A stretch of DNA of 64,000 nucleotides. Source: Polynucleobacter necessarius. GTDB lineage: Bacteria > Pseudomonadota > Gammaproteobacteria > Burkholderiales > Burkholderiaceae. Below, one piece after another: positions 1 to 8,417 of the stretch. Position 1 is the first letter of the stretch; each line of letters starts with the position of its first letter. The translations under genes were made by a program, and so were the position numbers. The notes under the pieces are model-generated. The model was not told the origin of the DNA. It saw only the letters and a list, made by a program, of their open reading frames with translations, and searched no databases. Location of the stretch: NCBI RefSeq assembly GCF_900095175.1, contig NZ_LT606946.1, positions 64,712-128,711 on the forward strand, given 5' to 3'.

Positions 1-1343
1 TGGCTTTGGATGCAGCACATAAGGCTGCTGATGCATGGGGAAAAACATCCCCAACTGATCGCGCAAATATTCTCTTGAAGATTGCAGATCGTATTGAGGC
101 TAACTTGGAGTTACTTGCCTATGCTGAAACGGTAGATAACGGCAAGGCGATCCGCGAAACCCTCAATGCAGATATTCCATTGACTGTTGACCACTTTAGA
201 TATTTTGCTGGTTGTGTGCGTGCCCAGGAAGGTGCGCTGTCACAAATTGATGAAACCTCAGTTGCATATCACTTCCAAGAGCCTTTGGGTGTAGTTGGTC
301 AAATCATTCCCTGGAATTTCCCAATTCTGATGGCGGCCTGGAAACTGGCTCCTGCCATAGGTGCTGGCAACTGCGTAGTATTGAAGCCAGCAGAGTCCAC
401 CCCAGTTTCTATTTTAGTTTTGGCAGAATTAATTGCCGACCTCTTGCCTCCTGGGGTACTCAATATCGTGAATGGCTTCGGACGTGAGGCTGGAATGCCT
501 CTTGCAACTAGCAAGAGAATTGCAAAGATTGCTTTTACTGGCTCAACCTCCACTGGTCGGGTTATTGCGCAAGCTGCAGCTAACAATCTGATTCCTGCAA
601 CTCTTGAGTTGGGTGGAAAGTCACCAAACATTTTCTTTGCTGACATCATGGATAAAGATGATGGATTCTTGGATAAGGCAATTGAAGGTTTGGTCCTATT
701 TGCTTTCAATCAAGGGGAGGTGTGCACCTGCCCATCAAGAGCCTTGATTCAGGAAAGTATTTATGACAAATTCATGGAGAAAGTTCTTAAGCGGGTTGCT
801 GCAATTAAGCATGTAAATCCACTTGATACAGATAGCATGATGGGTGCGCAAGCTTCTAAAGAGCAGTTGACAAAGATTCTCTCTTATTTGGATCTGGGTA
901 AGTAAGAAGGTGCGGAAGTGCTGATAGGTGGCTCACAAGCAAATTTAGAGGGCGATCTTGCTGGTGGCTACTATGTCCAGCCAACGCTATTTAAAGGCCA
1001 CAATAAGATGCGCATCTTCCAAGAGGAAATCTTTGGACCAGTCTTGGCTGTAACCACCTTTAAAGACGAAGCGGAGGCACTGGAAATTGCCAATGACACT
1101 CTCTATGGTCTGGGTGCTGGAGTATGGTCGCGCAATGGCAATGTTGCTTATCGTATGGGTCGCGCCATCAAGGCTGGCCGCGTTTGGACGAATTGTTACC
1201 ATGCTTATCTAGCCCATGCAGCATTTGGCGGCTATAAAGAGTCAGGCATTGGTAGGGAGACTCATAAGGTGATGCTTGATCGCTACCAGCAAACCAAGAA
1301 TCTATTGGTCAGCTATAGTGAGACTAAGTTGGGCTTCTTCTGA
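1..1343 (+). pseudogene. aldehyde dehydrogenase (ExaC/AcoD-like), 5' end outside window, in-frame stop
   Basis: NAD-dependent aldehyde dehydrogenase of the type that oxidises acetaldehyde and similar aldehydes. Family motifs are clear: FTGSTSTGR (cofactor fold), LELGGKSPN, and the catalytic-cysteine stretch [11 protein letters not shown]. The gene enters from the left edge. A TAA at 903-905 interrupts it, and the same frame resumes at once (EGAEVLIGG) and runs to 1343 with the normal C-terminus. One base change, for example CAA to TAA, explains this. A stop here removes about a third of the protein after the active site, so the gene is probably dead. The downstream DUF779 partner is also broken. 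Confidence 0.9.
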
Positions 1344-1365
1344 CCCTAAAGCTTTTGTGTTTATT

Positions 1366-1391
1366 AAAGGGCGGAGAAATCCGCCCTTTTG
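1366..1391 (+). terminator. rho-independent terminator after the aldehyde dehydrogenase
   Basis: A 10-bp perfect stem (AAAGGGCGGA) with a GAAA tetraloop is followed by TTTT. It lies just after the aldehyde dehydrogenase stop and before the DUF779 gene. Confidence 0.85.
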
Positions 1392-1419
1392 TCTAATGTA
1401 GCACCTCAAGGAAACAGCA

Positions 1420-1798
1420 ATGGTAGAGCGGGTAATTGCAACAGATGCGGCACTCGAACTAATTGGGCAACTAAAGGCTGAGCATGGCCAAATCATGTTT
1501 CACCAATCTGGAGGATGTTGTGACAATAGCGCGGCAAACTGCTATTTACCGACAGATCTCACAATTGGCCCATATGACATTAAATTAGGTGAGGTCGGAA
1601 GGGGTTCCTTTCTATATCGGAAAGCTCCAATATGAGTACTGGAAACACACCCAGTTGATTTTGGATGTGATCGATGGGCAGGGAGGAACGTTTTCCCTTG
1701 AGGGTTCTACTGGAAAGGCATTCCATACCCGTTCACGTTTGTTTGCTGACGAAGAGTGGGAATCAATCAAGGTGCAGGTGTTGAGAGATTTATCTTAG
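1420..1798 (+). pseudogene. DUF779 family protein, frameshifted
   Basis: Small DUF779 protein of unknown biochemical role, commonly encoded next to acetaldehyde dehydrogenases. The first part (1420 to about 1600) has the family motif HQSGGCCD. After KLGEV the frame breaks, and the remainder (VPFYIGKLQYEYWKH through to RSRLFADEEWESIKVQ) continues in the +1 frame to a stop at 1796-1798. The switch falls around 1593-1605 near GGAAGGGG and is explained by one extra base. Each half alone is too short to be the normal protein of about 125 residues. Its decay parallels that of the aldehyde dehydrogenase upstream. Confidence 0.85.
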
Positions 1799-1847
1799 TT
1801 AACCCCCCCAAGTGCTTCTTTAGGGTCTCATCTACAATTGTCAGATC

Positions 1848-3083
1848 ATGACAGTTAACTTACCACTCCCCCAAAAAGACCAACTAAAGCCTGTGAAGGG
1901 TTTTCAGATGGGCACCGCCGAAGCTGGAATCAAAAAGGCCAATCGCAAAGATCTATTGGTGATGACTTTGGTGCCTGGCTCCCAGGTTGCCGGTGTTTTT
2001 ACTTTAAATCGATTTTGTGCTGCGCCAGTTCAGGTTTGTAAAGAGCATTTAGCCTTGGATAGTGCAAAGGGTGAGATTCGTGCTTTGGTAGTCAATACCG
2101 GAAATGCGAATGCAGGAACTGGTGAGCGGGGCATGAAGGATGCTTTATCCACTTGTGCCGAGTTAGCAAAAGAGCTGAAGCTCAACCCAGAGCAAATTCT
2201 GCCGTTTTCAACCGGCGTGATTCTGGAGCCTCTGCCGATCGATAGATTAATTTCTGGCTTGCCTAGAGCGGTTGCCAACCTAGGTGAAGACCACTGGCTT
2301 GATGCTGCAGAAACCATTATGACTACGGATACTCAGCCTAAAGCTGCGTCCATGACAGTAGACACTCCATCTGGACTTGTGACCATTACCGGTATTTGCA
2401 AGGGTGCCGGCATGATTCATCCTAATATGGCAACGATGTTGGGGTTCATTGCAACTGATGCTGGTTTTGCTCAAGGCCTGCTTAATCAACTGACGCGTGA
2501 GATTGTTGATCTTTCATTTAACGCGATTACGATTGATGGCGATACCTCAACTAATGATTCTTTCATCATCATGGCAACTGGTCAGTCCTCGGTGCAGATC
2601 CAATCTGTTGCTGAACCTAGTTATGCCTTAGTTAGAGCCGCATTAATCGATCTCGCCCGTAAGCTTGCTCAAATGATTGTGAGGGATGGTGAGGGCGCCA
2701 CTAAATTTATTACGATTGATGTGCAGGGTGGTAAGATGGAGGAGGAGTGCCGCTTAGTAGCCGAGGCGGTGGCCCATTCACCATTAGTAAAGACTGCTTT
2801 CTTTGCTAGCGACCCCAACCTAGGCCGCATTCTTGCGGCGATTGGTTGTGCTGGAATCACTGACCTTGACGTTAACCAAGTGCAAATGTGGCTTGGCGAT
2901 GTTTGGGTTGCTAAGAATGGCGGCCGACATCCTGATTACCAGGAGGCTGACGGCCAGAGGGTGATGCAGGCTCCAGAAATTACTGTCAAGATTGACTTGG
3001 GTCGTGGATCGGCGCAGCAGACGATGTGGACTTGTGATTTATCACATGACTATGTTTCCATTAATGCCGATTACCGCTCATAG
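1848..3083 (+). CDS. argJ: bifunctional ornithine acetyltransferase / N-acetylglutamate synthase ArgJ
   Basis: Arginine biosynthesis enzyme that moves the acetyl group from N-acetylornithine to glutamate. At 411 residues it has the usual full length. The self-cleavage site is visible in [13 protein letters not shown]: Ala195-Thr196 is where the precursor splits into alpha and beta chains, Thr196 becoming the nucleophile. The C-terminus ([13 protein letters not shown]) is the normal end. The ATG at 1848 begins the family N-terminus (VNLPLP). The DUF815 ATPase and a NUDIX gene follow closely on the same strand, an arrangement common in Burkholderiales. No lesion is seen. Confidence 0.96.
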   Translation: MTVNLPLPQKDQLKPVKGFQMGTAEAGIKKANRKDLLVMTLVPGSQVAGVFTLNRFCAAPVQVCKEHLALDSAKGEIRALVVNTGNANAGTGERGMKDALSTCAELAKELKLNPEQILPFSTGVILEPLPIDRLISGLPRAVANLGEDHWLDAAETIMTTDTQPKAASMTVDTPSGLVTITGICKGAGMIHPNMATMLGFIATDAGFAQGLLNQLTREIVDLSFNAITIDGDTSTNDSFIIMATGQSSVQIQSVAEPSYALVRAALIDLARKLAQMIVRDGEGATKFITIDVQGGKMEEECRLVAEAVAHSPLVKTAFFASDPNLGRILAAIGCAGITDLDVNQVQMWLGDVWVAKNGGRHPDYQEADGQRVMQAPEITVKIDLGRGSAQQTMWTCDLSHDYVSINADYRS

Positions 3084-3094
3084 GAATTCATGAA

Positions 3095-3955
3095 ATGAAT
3101 GAAAAATTAGAGCAACTTCTCAACCACCTGGAAACATTTTTACCAAAGCAGTTATCGGAAGAGCAGTGGAAATCTTCAACTGCTTTTAGGTGGCGTCGTC
3201 GCGATAGCATCTTTGGAAGTATTGGTTTTTTGCAGCCAGTCAAGCATGTTTCAGATATTACCTTTGAAGATCTAAAAAATATCGATCGTCAACGTGATGC
3301 GATTCGTGACAACACCAAAAACTTTATTCAGGGTAAGCCTGCTAATAATATTTTGTTAACGGGTGCGCGTGGCACAGGAAAGTCCTCACTCATTAAAGCA
3401 AGCTTGCATGAGTTTGCTAGCCAGGGCTTACGTTTGGTCGAAGTTGAAAATGAGCATTTAGCGGACTTAGCTGACCTTACGGATTTATTAGCAGACCGCC
3501 CAGAGCGCTTCATTATTTTTTGTGATGATCTCTCATTTGAAGATGGGGAATCAGGCTATAAGGCTATGAAGTCTGCTTTGGATGGCTCTGTATCAGCACA
3601 AGTCGACAATATTTTGATTTATGCCACCTCTAACCGACGTCACCTCTTGCCTGAATATATGAAGGACAACGAAGGTTATGTTCATGGGGATGATGGAGAA
3701 ATTCATCCGGGTGAAGTGGTTGAGGAAAAGATTTCTCTATCAGAGCGTTTTGGTTTATGGCTTTCTTTTTACCCACCAAAGCAAGATGAGTATCTAGAAA
3801 TTGTTGCTCATTGGTTACGCCATTTTGGCTTGAGTGATACCCAGATTGAGGGCGCTCGATCTGAAGCATTGGTGTGGGCATTAGAGAGAGGTTCGTGTTC
3901 TGGTCGTGTGGCTTGGCAGTTTGCTAAGCACTGGGCCAGCTCGCACACCGCTTAA
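3095..3955 (+). CDS. ATP-binding protein of the DUF815 family
   Basis: Predicted AAA-like P-loop ATPase of 286 residues with no established substrate. A Walker A motif, GARGTGKSS, lies near residues 90-98, and a Walker B-like stretch, FIIFCDDLSFEDG, follows around 145. A sensor-like segment (ILIYATSNRRHL) comes after it. The gene starts 11 bases after argJ and ends 9 bases before the NUDIX start, so the three are probably co-transcribed. The name is a family label; what the ATPase acts on is not shown here. Confidence 0.85.
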   Translation: MNEKLEQLLNHLETFLPKQLSEEQWKSSTAFRWRRRDSIFGSIGFLQPVKHVSDITFEDLKNIDRQRDAIRDNTKNFIQGKPANNILLTGARGTGKSSLIKASLHEFASQGLRLVEVENEHLADLADLTDLLADRPERFIIFCDDLSFEDGESGYKAMKSALDGSVSAQVDNILIYATSNRRHLLPEYMKDNEGYVHGDDGEIHPGEVVEEKISLSERFGLWLSFYPPKQDEYLEIVAHWLRHFGLSDTQIEGARSEALVWALERGSCSGRVAWQFAKHWASSHTA

Positions 3956-3964
3956 AGTATTTTG

Positions 3965-4381
3965 ATGAGTGACTCTAACCGTCCTGTGACTGAAGTCGCT
4001 GCCGGGATTCTATTGGATGCAGAAGGGCGCTATCTTATGGGTCAGCGCCCTGAGGGTAAGCCTTATGCTGGTTACTGGGAAGTACCAGGTGGAAAAATTG
4101 AAGCTGGCGAATCGGTATTCGCAGCACTCAAGCGTGAATTACAAGAAGAGCTCGGGATTGATATTGAGTCCAGCGAAGAGCTGGTTGTCTTGGAACATGA
4201 CTATCCGCACGCTTATGTTCGTTTGCATGTCAGCATTATTCGAAAATGGAGCGGAACGCCTAAGGGGTGTGAGGGTCAAGCGCTGTCTTGGCAATTACTC
4301 AGTGGTGTGCTTCCGACGGTAGAGCCTTTATTGCCGGCTGCCTGGCCCATACTGGAAAAGTTAAAGCTACTAAAGACTTAG
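3965..4381 (+). CDS. mutT: NUDIX hydrolase, MutT-like (8-oxo-dGTP pyrophosphatase)
   Basis: MutT-type NUDIX hydrolases remove oxidised dGTP from the nucleotide pool. The NUDIX box runs from GGKIEAGES to RELQEELGI (about residues 42-64), with all glutamates of GX5EX7REUXEEXGU. WEVPGG just before it is typical of MutT. A TTG lies directly in front of the ATG at 3965; I prefer the ATG. The protein is about 138 residues, normal for MutT. The 3' end overlaps the convergent zapD by 4 bases. MutT is favoured over other NUDIX families by length and context, but the substrate is not certain. Confidence 0.85.
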   Translation: MSDSNRPVTEVAAGILLDAEGRYLMGQRPEGKPYAGYWEVPGGKIEAGESVFAALKRELQEELGIDIESSEELVVLEHDYPHAYVRLHVSIIRKWSGTPKGCEGQALSWQLLSGVLPTVEPLLPAAWPILEKLKLLKT

Positions 4382-5130
4382 AGCTGACAGAGGGTGAGTC
4401 TAAAAGGTACATCCTCATTCAAGATCTGCGGTTTTTTATCTTGATCAATCTTCAGAAAGCGAATCGATAGCAGATATTTATTGGCGCTGATTTCTGAGAA
4501 GAGGCTGTCATCTTCTACAGCGATACGCATCAATTGATAGACCTTACCAGAAGGTGCTTGTTGATATGCACCTTGATGCGCAACAACATCTTTTGCTTCT
4601 CCAGATTGACGGAGCAGTCTCAAGAAAATTTGGCAAGCTTCATGACATGGCAAAAGTGGAGCAACATATTTTTCTAATAACTCCCTGCGTTGATTCGAGG
4701 GAGTATTTTTCCAGGCATGATAACTTGGCAAATCAATCGGACTTGTTCCACCAGGAATATTTAATCGAGTACGAATGACATTTAGCCACTCACTCTCAGT
4801 AATTGCAGAATTTGGCTTACCCATCGATTGATTAATATTCAATGCAGCTTTATCAATCTCAGATAGCGTTTGCGTCAATGCCTCTTGGTCTACCTTTTGG
4901 GAGGACTTTAAACCGTTCAAGGCATATTTTTGACGCTCAAATTCTTTTAGTAGCAGGGATTTGATGTCACCTCGTGAACCAATATCACCCAAGTCAAACA
5001 ACATCGCAATTGCATTGTGATGTAGCTCTGGATCATCTGAGCGGAGGAACTGATTGAAGCGGGCGAACAAGTACTCCAGCCGAAGCATGCTTCGAACTAA
5101 TTCATTGAAGGGGTATTCGTAGAGAATCAC
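4378..5130 (-). CDS. zapD: cell division protein ZapD (DUF1342)
   Basis: ZapD binds and bundles FtsZ filaments at the septal ring. The 250-residue protein matches the family in length and in its N-terminus (ILYEYPFNELVRSMLRLE, then LFARFNQFL and LFDLGDIGSRGDIKS). It is the last gene of the minus-strand run with pilB, pilC, pilD and coaE, starting 36 bases after coaE ends. In many Burkholderiales a small yacG gene follows zapD. None is present here, because zapD ends directly against the NUDIX gene. Confidence 0.92.
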   Translation of the reverse strand: MILYEYPFNELVRSMLRLEYLFARFNQFLRSDDPELHHNAIAMLFDLGDIGSRGDIKSLLLKEFERQKYALNGLKSSQKVDQEALTQTLSEIDKAALNINQSMGKPNSAITESEWLNVIRTRLNIPGGTSPIDLPSYHAWKNTPSNQRRELLEKYVAPLLPCHEACQIFLRLLRQSGEAKDVVAHQGAYQQAPSGKVYQLMRIAVEDDSLFSEISANKYLLSIRFLKIDQDKKPQILNEDVPFRLTLCQL

Positions 5131-5165
5131 AAGACTATATTCTATGACGAACTTAGGCGTTCTTC

Positions 5166-5828
5166 TTAAATTTTGAGCAATTGTTGGTGCAGACTCAGAA
5201 CCTCTGATTTGAGCTCATCCAAACTGCCCTGATTTTCAAGAACGGTGTTAGCTGCTGCTAGACGGACATTGCGACTCGTTTGCGCTTTGAGAATATTCTC
5301 CACATCGAGGCGGGTCATATTGCTGCAGTGCATCACTCTCTGGATTTGTGTCTCTTCTGGGCAATCAACTACGATGAGGTAGTCAATCAGCTTTACCCAA
5401 GATCCAGACTCAATAAGCAGCGGGACTACAAAAACAAGATATGGAACTCCAGATTTAGCTAACTCAAAGGCTTGCTTTGCGGTTTCTTGCTGAATCAACG
5501 GGTGGGTTATTTTCTCCAAAGCTTGGCGAGCATTGGAATCTGCAAAGACTAGGGTCCGCATTTTGACTCGATCAAGAGCCCCCTGGGAGTTTATGAAGTC
5601 ATCCCCAAATTCTTTGGTAATTAATGGAATAGCTTTTCCGCCTGGCGCGGTGATTTGATGGGAAATCAAGTCTGTATCAATTACCCCAGCCCCGAGCTCG
5701 CCTAGTAAGTTGCTAACTGCCGTCTTGCCAGAGCCAATGCCGCCAGTTAAGCCAATTAAAGGAATTTCACCCTTCAAGGCTTTTATATCAGCTTGGGCAG
5801 AATCAAAGTTGGAATGAGTTGGGGCCAT
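5166..5828 (-). CDS. coaE: dephospho-CoA kinase
   Basis: Last enzyme of coenzyme A synthesis; it phosphorylates the 3'-hydroxyl of dephospho-CoA. The P-loop GLTGGIGSGKTAVSN lies near residues 26-40, and GVIDTDLISHQ carries the conserved aspartate that binds substrate and metal. At 220 residues it is slightly long because of a 20-residue N-terminal extension. The ATG at 5828 overlaps the end of the prepilin peptidase by 46 bases, so a later start is possible, although no internal ATG precedes the P-loop. It lies between pilD and zapD as in related genomes. Confidence 0.94.
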   Translation of the reverse strand: MAPTHSNFDSAQADIKALKGEIPLIGLTGGIGSGKTAVSNLLGELGAGVIDTDLISHQITAPGGKAIPLITKEFGDDFINSQGALDRVKMRTLVFADSNARQALEKITHPLIQQETAKQAFELAKSGVPYLVFVVPLLIESGSWVKLIDYLIVVDCPEETQIQRVMHCSNMTRLDVENILKAQTSRNVRLAAANTVLENQGSLDELKSEVLSLHQQLLKI

Positions 5829-6283
5829 AACAGCTCAATGATGCCAGCAATCACCAAAAAGGGGCCAAAAGGAAAGGCTTGCTGCAGTTGATGGCCGCGC
5901 CATTGAAGCCAGGTCAGGCCACCCACTATTCCCGTTATAGAGGCTATCAGGAGAACGCTGGGTAGCGCGCCCCAGCCCAACCAGGCACCTAGCGCTGCTA
6001 AGAGTTTGGCATCACCCATGCCAATGCCATTGCGGTTTTTCAGAAGACGATAACCAGCATTTAATGTCCAAAGTGAGGCATATCCTAGGAGTGCCCCGAG
6101 CAATGCAGCGCTTGGGGTGGTCAGGCGCAGGTCTGAAATTGAGTTAAAAGCAATGCCCAGAAAAATTAAAGGGAATGTAATGGCATTCGGGAGGCGAAAG
6201 GTGCGCCAATCGATATAGGCCAAGTAAAGCAAAGCCAGTACTAGTAGGGATTTAACTATCCAGATGCTTACCATGGGATCCAC
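5783..6283 (-). CDS. pilD: prepilin peptidase, short form lacking the N-terminal methylase region
   Basis: A24-family aspartyl peptidase that cleaves the leader of type IV pilin-like proteins in the inner membrane. The two catalytic aspartates are in the expected places: AYIDWRTFRLPN and MGDAKLLAALG. Several hydrophobic helices follow. Only 166 residues exist, against about 270-290 for usual PilD. The N-terminal domain with the CxxC pairs and N-methyltransferase activity is absent, and the upstream pilC stop overlaps the start, so no room remains. The start is a GTG at 6283 (overlapping the TAG of pilC) or an ATG at 6274. The protein may only cleave, like short archaeal or TadV enzymes, or may be degenerate. 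Confidence 0.75.
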   Translation of the reverse strand: MDPMVSIWIVKSLLVLALLYLAYIDWRTFRLPNAITFPLIFLGIAFNSISDLRLTTPSAALLGALLGYASLWTLNAGYRLLKNRNGIGMGDAKLLAALGAWLGWGALPSVLLIASITGIVGGLTWLQWRGHQLQQAFPFGPFLVIAGIIELLWPQLIPTLILPKLI

Positions 6284-7356
6284 TAAACAATTTGCCCTAA
6301 ATTAAAGATGGGTAGATATAGGATTATGACCAGACTGCCAATAATGGCGCCAACAAAAAGAATGAGCGCTGGCTCTAAGCTTTGGCTGAGTGCATTGAGT
6401 TGGCTACTCAGCTGAGTTCCTAATGAAGTGGCGCGCTTATTTAGCATCTCGGCTAATGCGCCGCTTTCAGCCCCGATATGAAGTAGTAGTAATGTCTCTA
6501 AATCTAAAAGTCGTGATTTAGGGTCTGCTCTTTTGAGTGATTCTCCCAAGGGCCAGCCACGAGTGAGGTGTTTAAATATCTCAGCACTCAAGTCATGGCT
6601 CACCCAGTGATTTGAGGATTGCGCTGTGACTCTCAGGGCGTCTGGAAGTGCTAAACCAGTTTCTAGTAAATGCCCCAAGGTTCGACACCAATGACTGAGG
6701 GTTGCCAGTCTAAATAGATTGCCAAAAAATGGTATGCGCAATAAGAGAGCGTCACAATATTTTTGAAGGGCGATTGATTTGAGCCAGGTGTAGATAAAGC
6801 CCATGGCTATTACGAGTGTGCTGATCAACATTTCCAGAAAGTAGTTTTGGATCCCCGCAGAAATGGAAATCAGAATTTTGGTTGGCGCTGGCAGCTCAGC
6901 CTGAAAGTTCGCAAAGACCTCCTTAAATACAGGTACAACCCAAATCATCATCACCAGAACCAATAGGAAGAAGGTGGCGAGTGTAATTACAGGATAAGTC
7001 AGAGACTGCTGAACTTTTCTTCTCAGCTCAATCTGGGCTTCTAGTTGCTGTGAAATTGTCCTGAGTGCCAAGCTGAGATCCCCTGTCCTCTCACTGACTC
7101 TAACAAGGTTAAAAAACTCTGGAGAAAATTTGCCATCTTGTGCGCTTAAGCAAAAAGAAAAGCTATTACCTTTTTGAAGTAGGGTGCGGATATTCTGTAG
7201 CCAAATTTGCCATGATTTTGGCGCAGACTGAATTAATAGCTGAATAGCGTTGAGCAAGGGAAGTCCAGCCTGAAGGAGGGCAAGCATCTGTTGTGCAAAA
7301 TGCAGTTGTTCAGATTGACTGAGTTTTCTGGTTAAAACCATTTGTACTAATGCCAA
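6283..7356 (-). CDS. pilC: type IV pilus / type II secretion inner-membrane platform protein (PilC-like)
   Basis: Platform protein that couples the assembly ATPase to pilin polymerisation. Two T2SF domains are present. The first (about residues 15-140) contains FAQQMLALLQAGLPL and LVRVSERTGDLSLAL. The second (about 215-340) contains LSHWCRTLGHLLETGLAL and LLLLHIGAESGALAEML. Membrane segments lie near 120-145, 175-195 and at the C-terminus. The N-terminal extension before the first domain, seen in larger PilC proteins, is missing. A TTG at 7356 has a GGAG 8 bases upstream; an ATG at 7341 is the alternative. The gene sits between the short ATPase and the short peptidase. Confidence 0.8.
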   Translation of the reverse strand: MALVQMVLTRKLSQSEQLHFAQQMLALLQAGLPLLNAIQLLIQSAPKSWQIWLQNIRTLLQKGNSFSFCLSAQDGKFSPEFFNLVRVSERTGDLSLALRTISQQLEAQIELRRKVQQSLTYPVITLATFFLLVLVMMIWVVPVFKEVFANFQAELPAPTKILISISAGIQNYFLEMLISTLVIAMGFIYTWLKSIALQKYCDALLLRIPFFGNLFRLATLSHWCRTLGHLLETGLALPDALRVTAQSSNHWVSHDLSAEIFKHLTRGWPLGESLKRADPKSRLLDLETLLLLHIGAESGALAEMLNKRATSLGTQLSSQLNALSQSLEPALILFVGAIIGSLVIILYLPIFNLGQIV

Positions 7357-7382
7357 GTACCAAGCTCCGCATCTAGGGATAT

Positions 7383-8417
7383 CTAATCTATTAAGCCCGA
7401 CTTCAGTAGTTGCGTTCCTGCTGAGTGGATACCCAAAGCTTGGGCTGATGCAAATAACTGCTCGCTTCCCAAAACTTCATGAACGCCAATGCGGCCGAAA
7501 TAGCCCGATCCTTTACATAGATTGCAGGGCGTTTTGCTTTGCATTGAATTGCACCCTTTGCCGCGTTTTCGAATTAACCTTTGAGAGCTGACACAACGAA
7601 GACAGGATTCAATAGACTCTTGATCTATGCCTAGGCTTTTGAGTCTTGCTAAAGCACCAATAGCATTACGCGTATGGAGCGTGCTTAAAACTAAATGACC
7701 TGTTTGGGCTGCCTGGATGGCAAGTTGTGCGCTTGCAGAATCACGTATTTCACCAATCATGATGACATCCGGATCTTGGCGTAGAAGGGCGCGAATAATG
7801 GTTGGAAAGTCTAAGCCTGCTTTTGGGTGATAGTTCACCTGATTTACTCCTGGAAGTTGAATTTCAATAGGATCTTCAACAGAGTAAATATTACGTTGCA
7901 CTTGGTTCAGTGCGCTCAAGCAGCTATATAAAGTGCGTGTCTTGCCACTCCCTGTGGGCCCTGTTACCAGAATCAATCCATTAGTTTGACCAATAGCATC
8001 TCTGACTATTTCAAGCTGCTTTGGCAGTAAGCCAATCTGATCTAGTGATAACTCCTCTAGGCGGTTGGGCAAAATCCTGACTACTGCTTTTTCACCATGC
8101 AGGGTTGGAAGAATCGATACCCGGCAATCAATATTGGGATAGCTAAAGTCATGGCCGATTAGAAGGCGTCCATCTTGAGGCAAACGCTTTTCTGCAATGT
8201 CTAGACGTGACAAGATTTTGATGCGCGTGATTAGCCGCTCGTGCAAATCAATGGGGTATTGGTTTTGTAGGGTGAGGTGACCATCTATTCTCGTGCGTAT
8301 GATGGTTTCTTGAGATCTCGCCTCAATATGAATATCCGTTGCCCGATTATTTAATGCATCAACAGCGATGTCATGCCAGGCCCGGATAATGTGAGAGTCA
8401 TGCAGTAGCTCGCTCAA
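7383..8417 (-). CDS. pilB: type II/IV secretion-type ATPase, short PilB/GspE-like
   Basis: Hexameric traffic ATPase that powers pilin assembly. Visible parts are the N2 domain (residues 10-115, ATDIHIEA), Walker A GPTGSGKT at 153-160, an Asp box (SVEDPIE), Walker B DPDVIMIGEIRD at 215-226, and a His box GHLVLSTLHT. A cysteine cluster follows (Cys272, Cys275, Cys289, Cys298, Cys301), as in the zinc site of PilB. At 344 residues it lacks the roughly 200-residue N1 domain of ordinary PilB and is close to the size of ComGA. The only start I see is a TTG overlapping the TGA of the upstream gene. No pilin gene is in the window. Confidence 0.8.
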   Translation of the reverse strand: MSELLHDSHIIRAWHDIAVDALNNRATDIHIEARSQETIIRTRIDGHLTLQNQYPIDLHERLITRIKILSRLDIAEKRLPQDGRLLIGHDFSYPNIDCRVSILPTLHGEKAVVRILPNRLEELSLDQIGLLPKQLEIVRDAIGQTNGLILVTGPTGSGKTRTLYSCLSALNQVQRNIYSVEDPIEIQLPGVNQVNYHPKAGLDFPTIIRALLRQDPDVIMIGEIRDSASAQLAIQAAQTGHLVLSTLHTRNAIGALARLKSLGIDQESIESCLRCVSSQRLIRKRGKGCNSMQSKTPCNLCKGSGYFGRIGVHEVLGSEQLFASAQALGIHSAGTQLLKSGLID

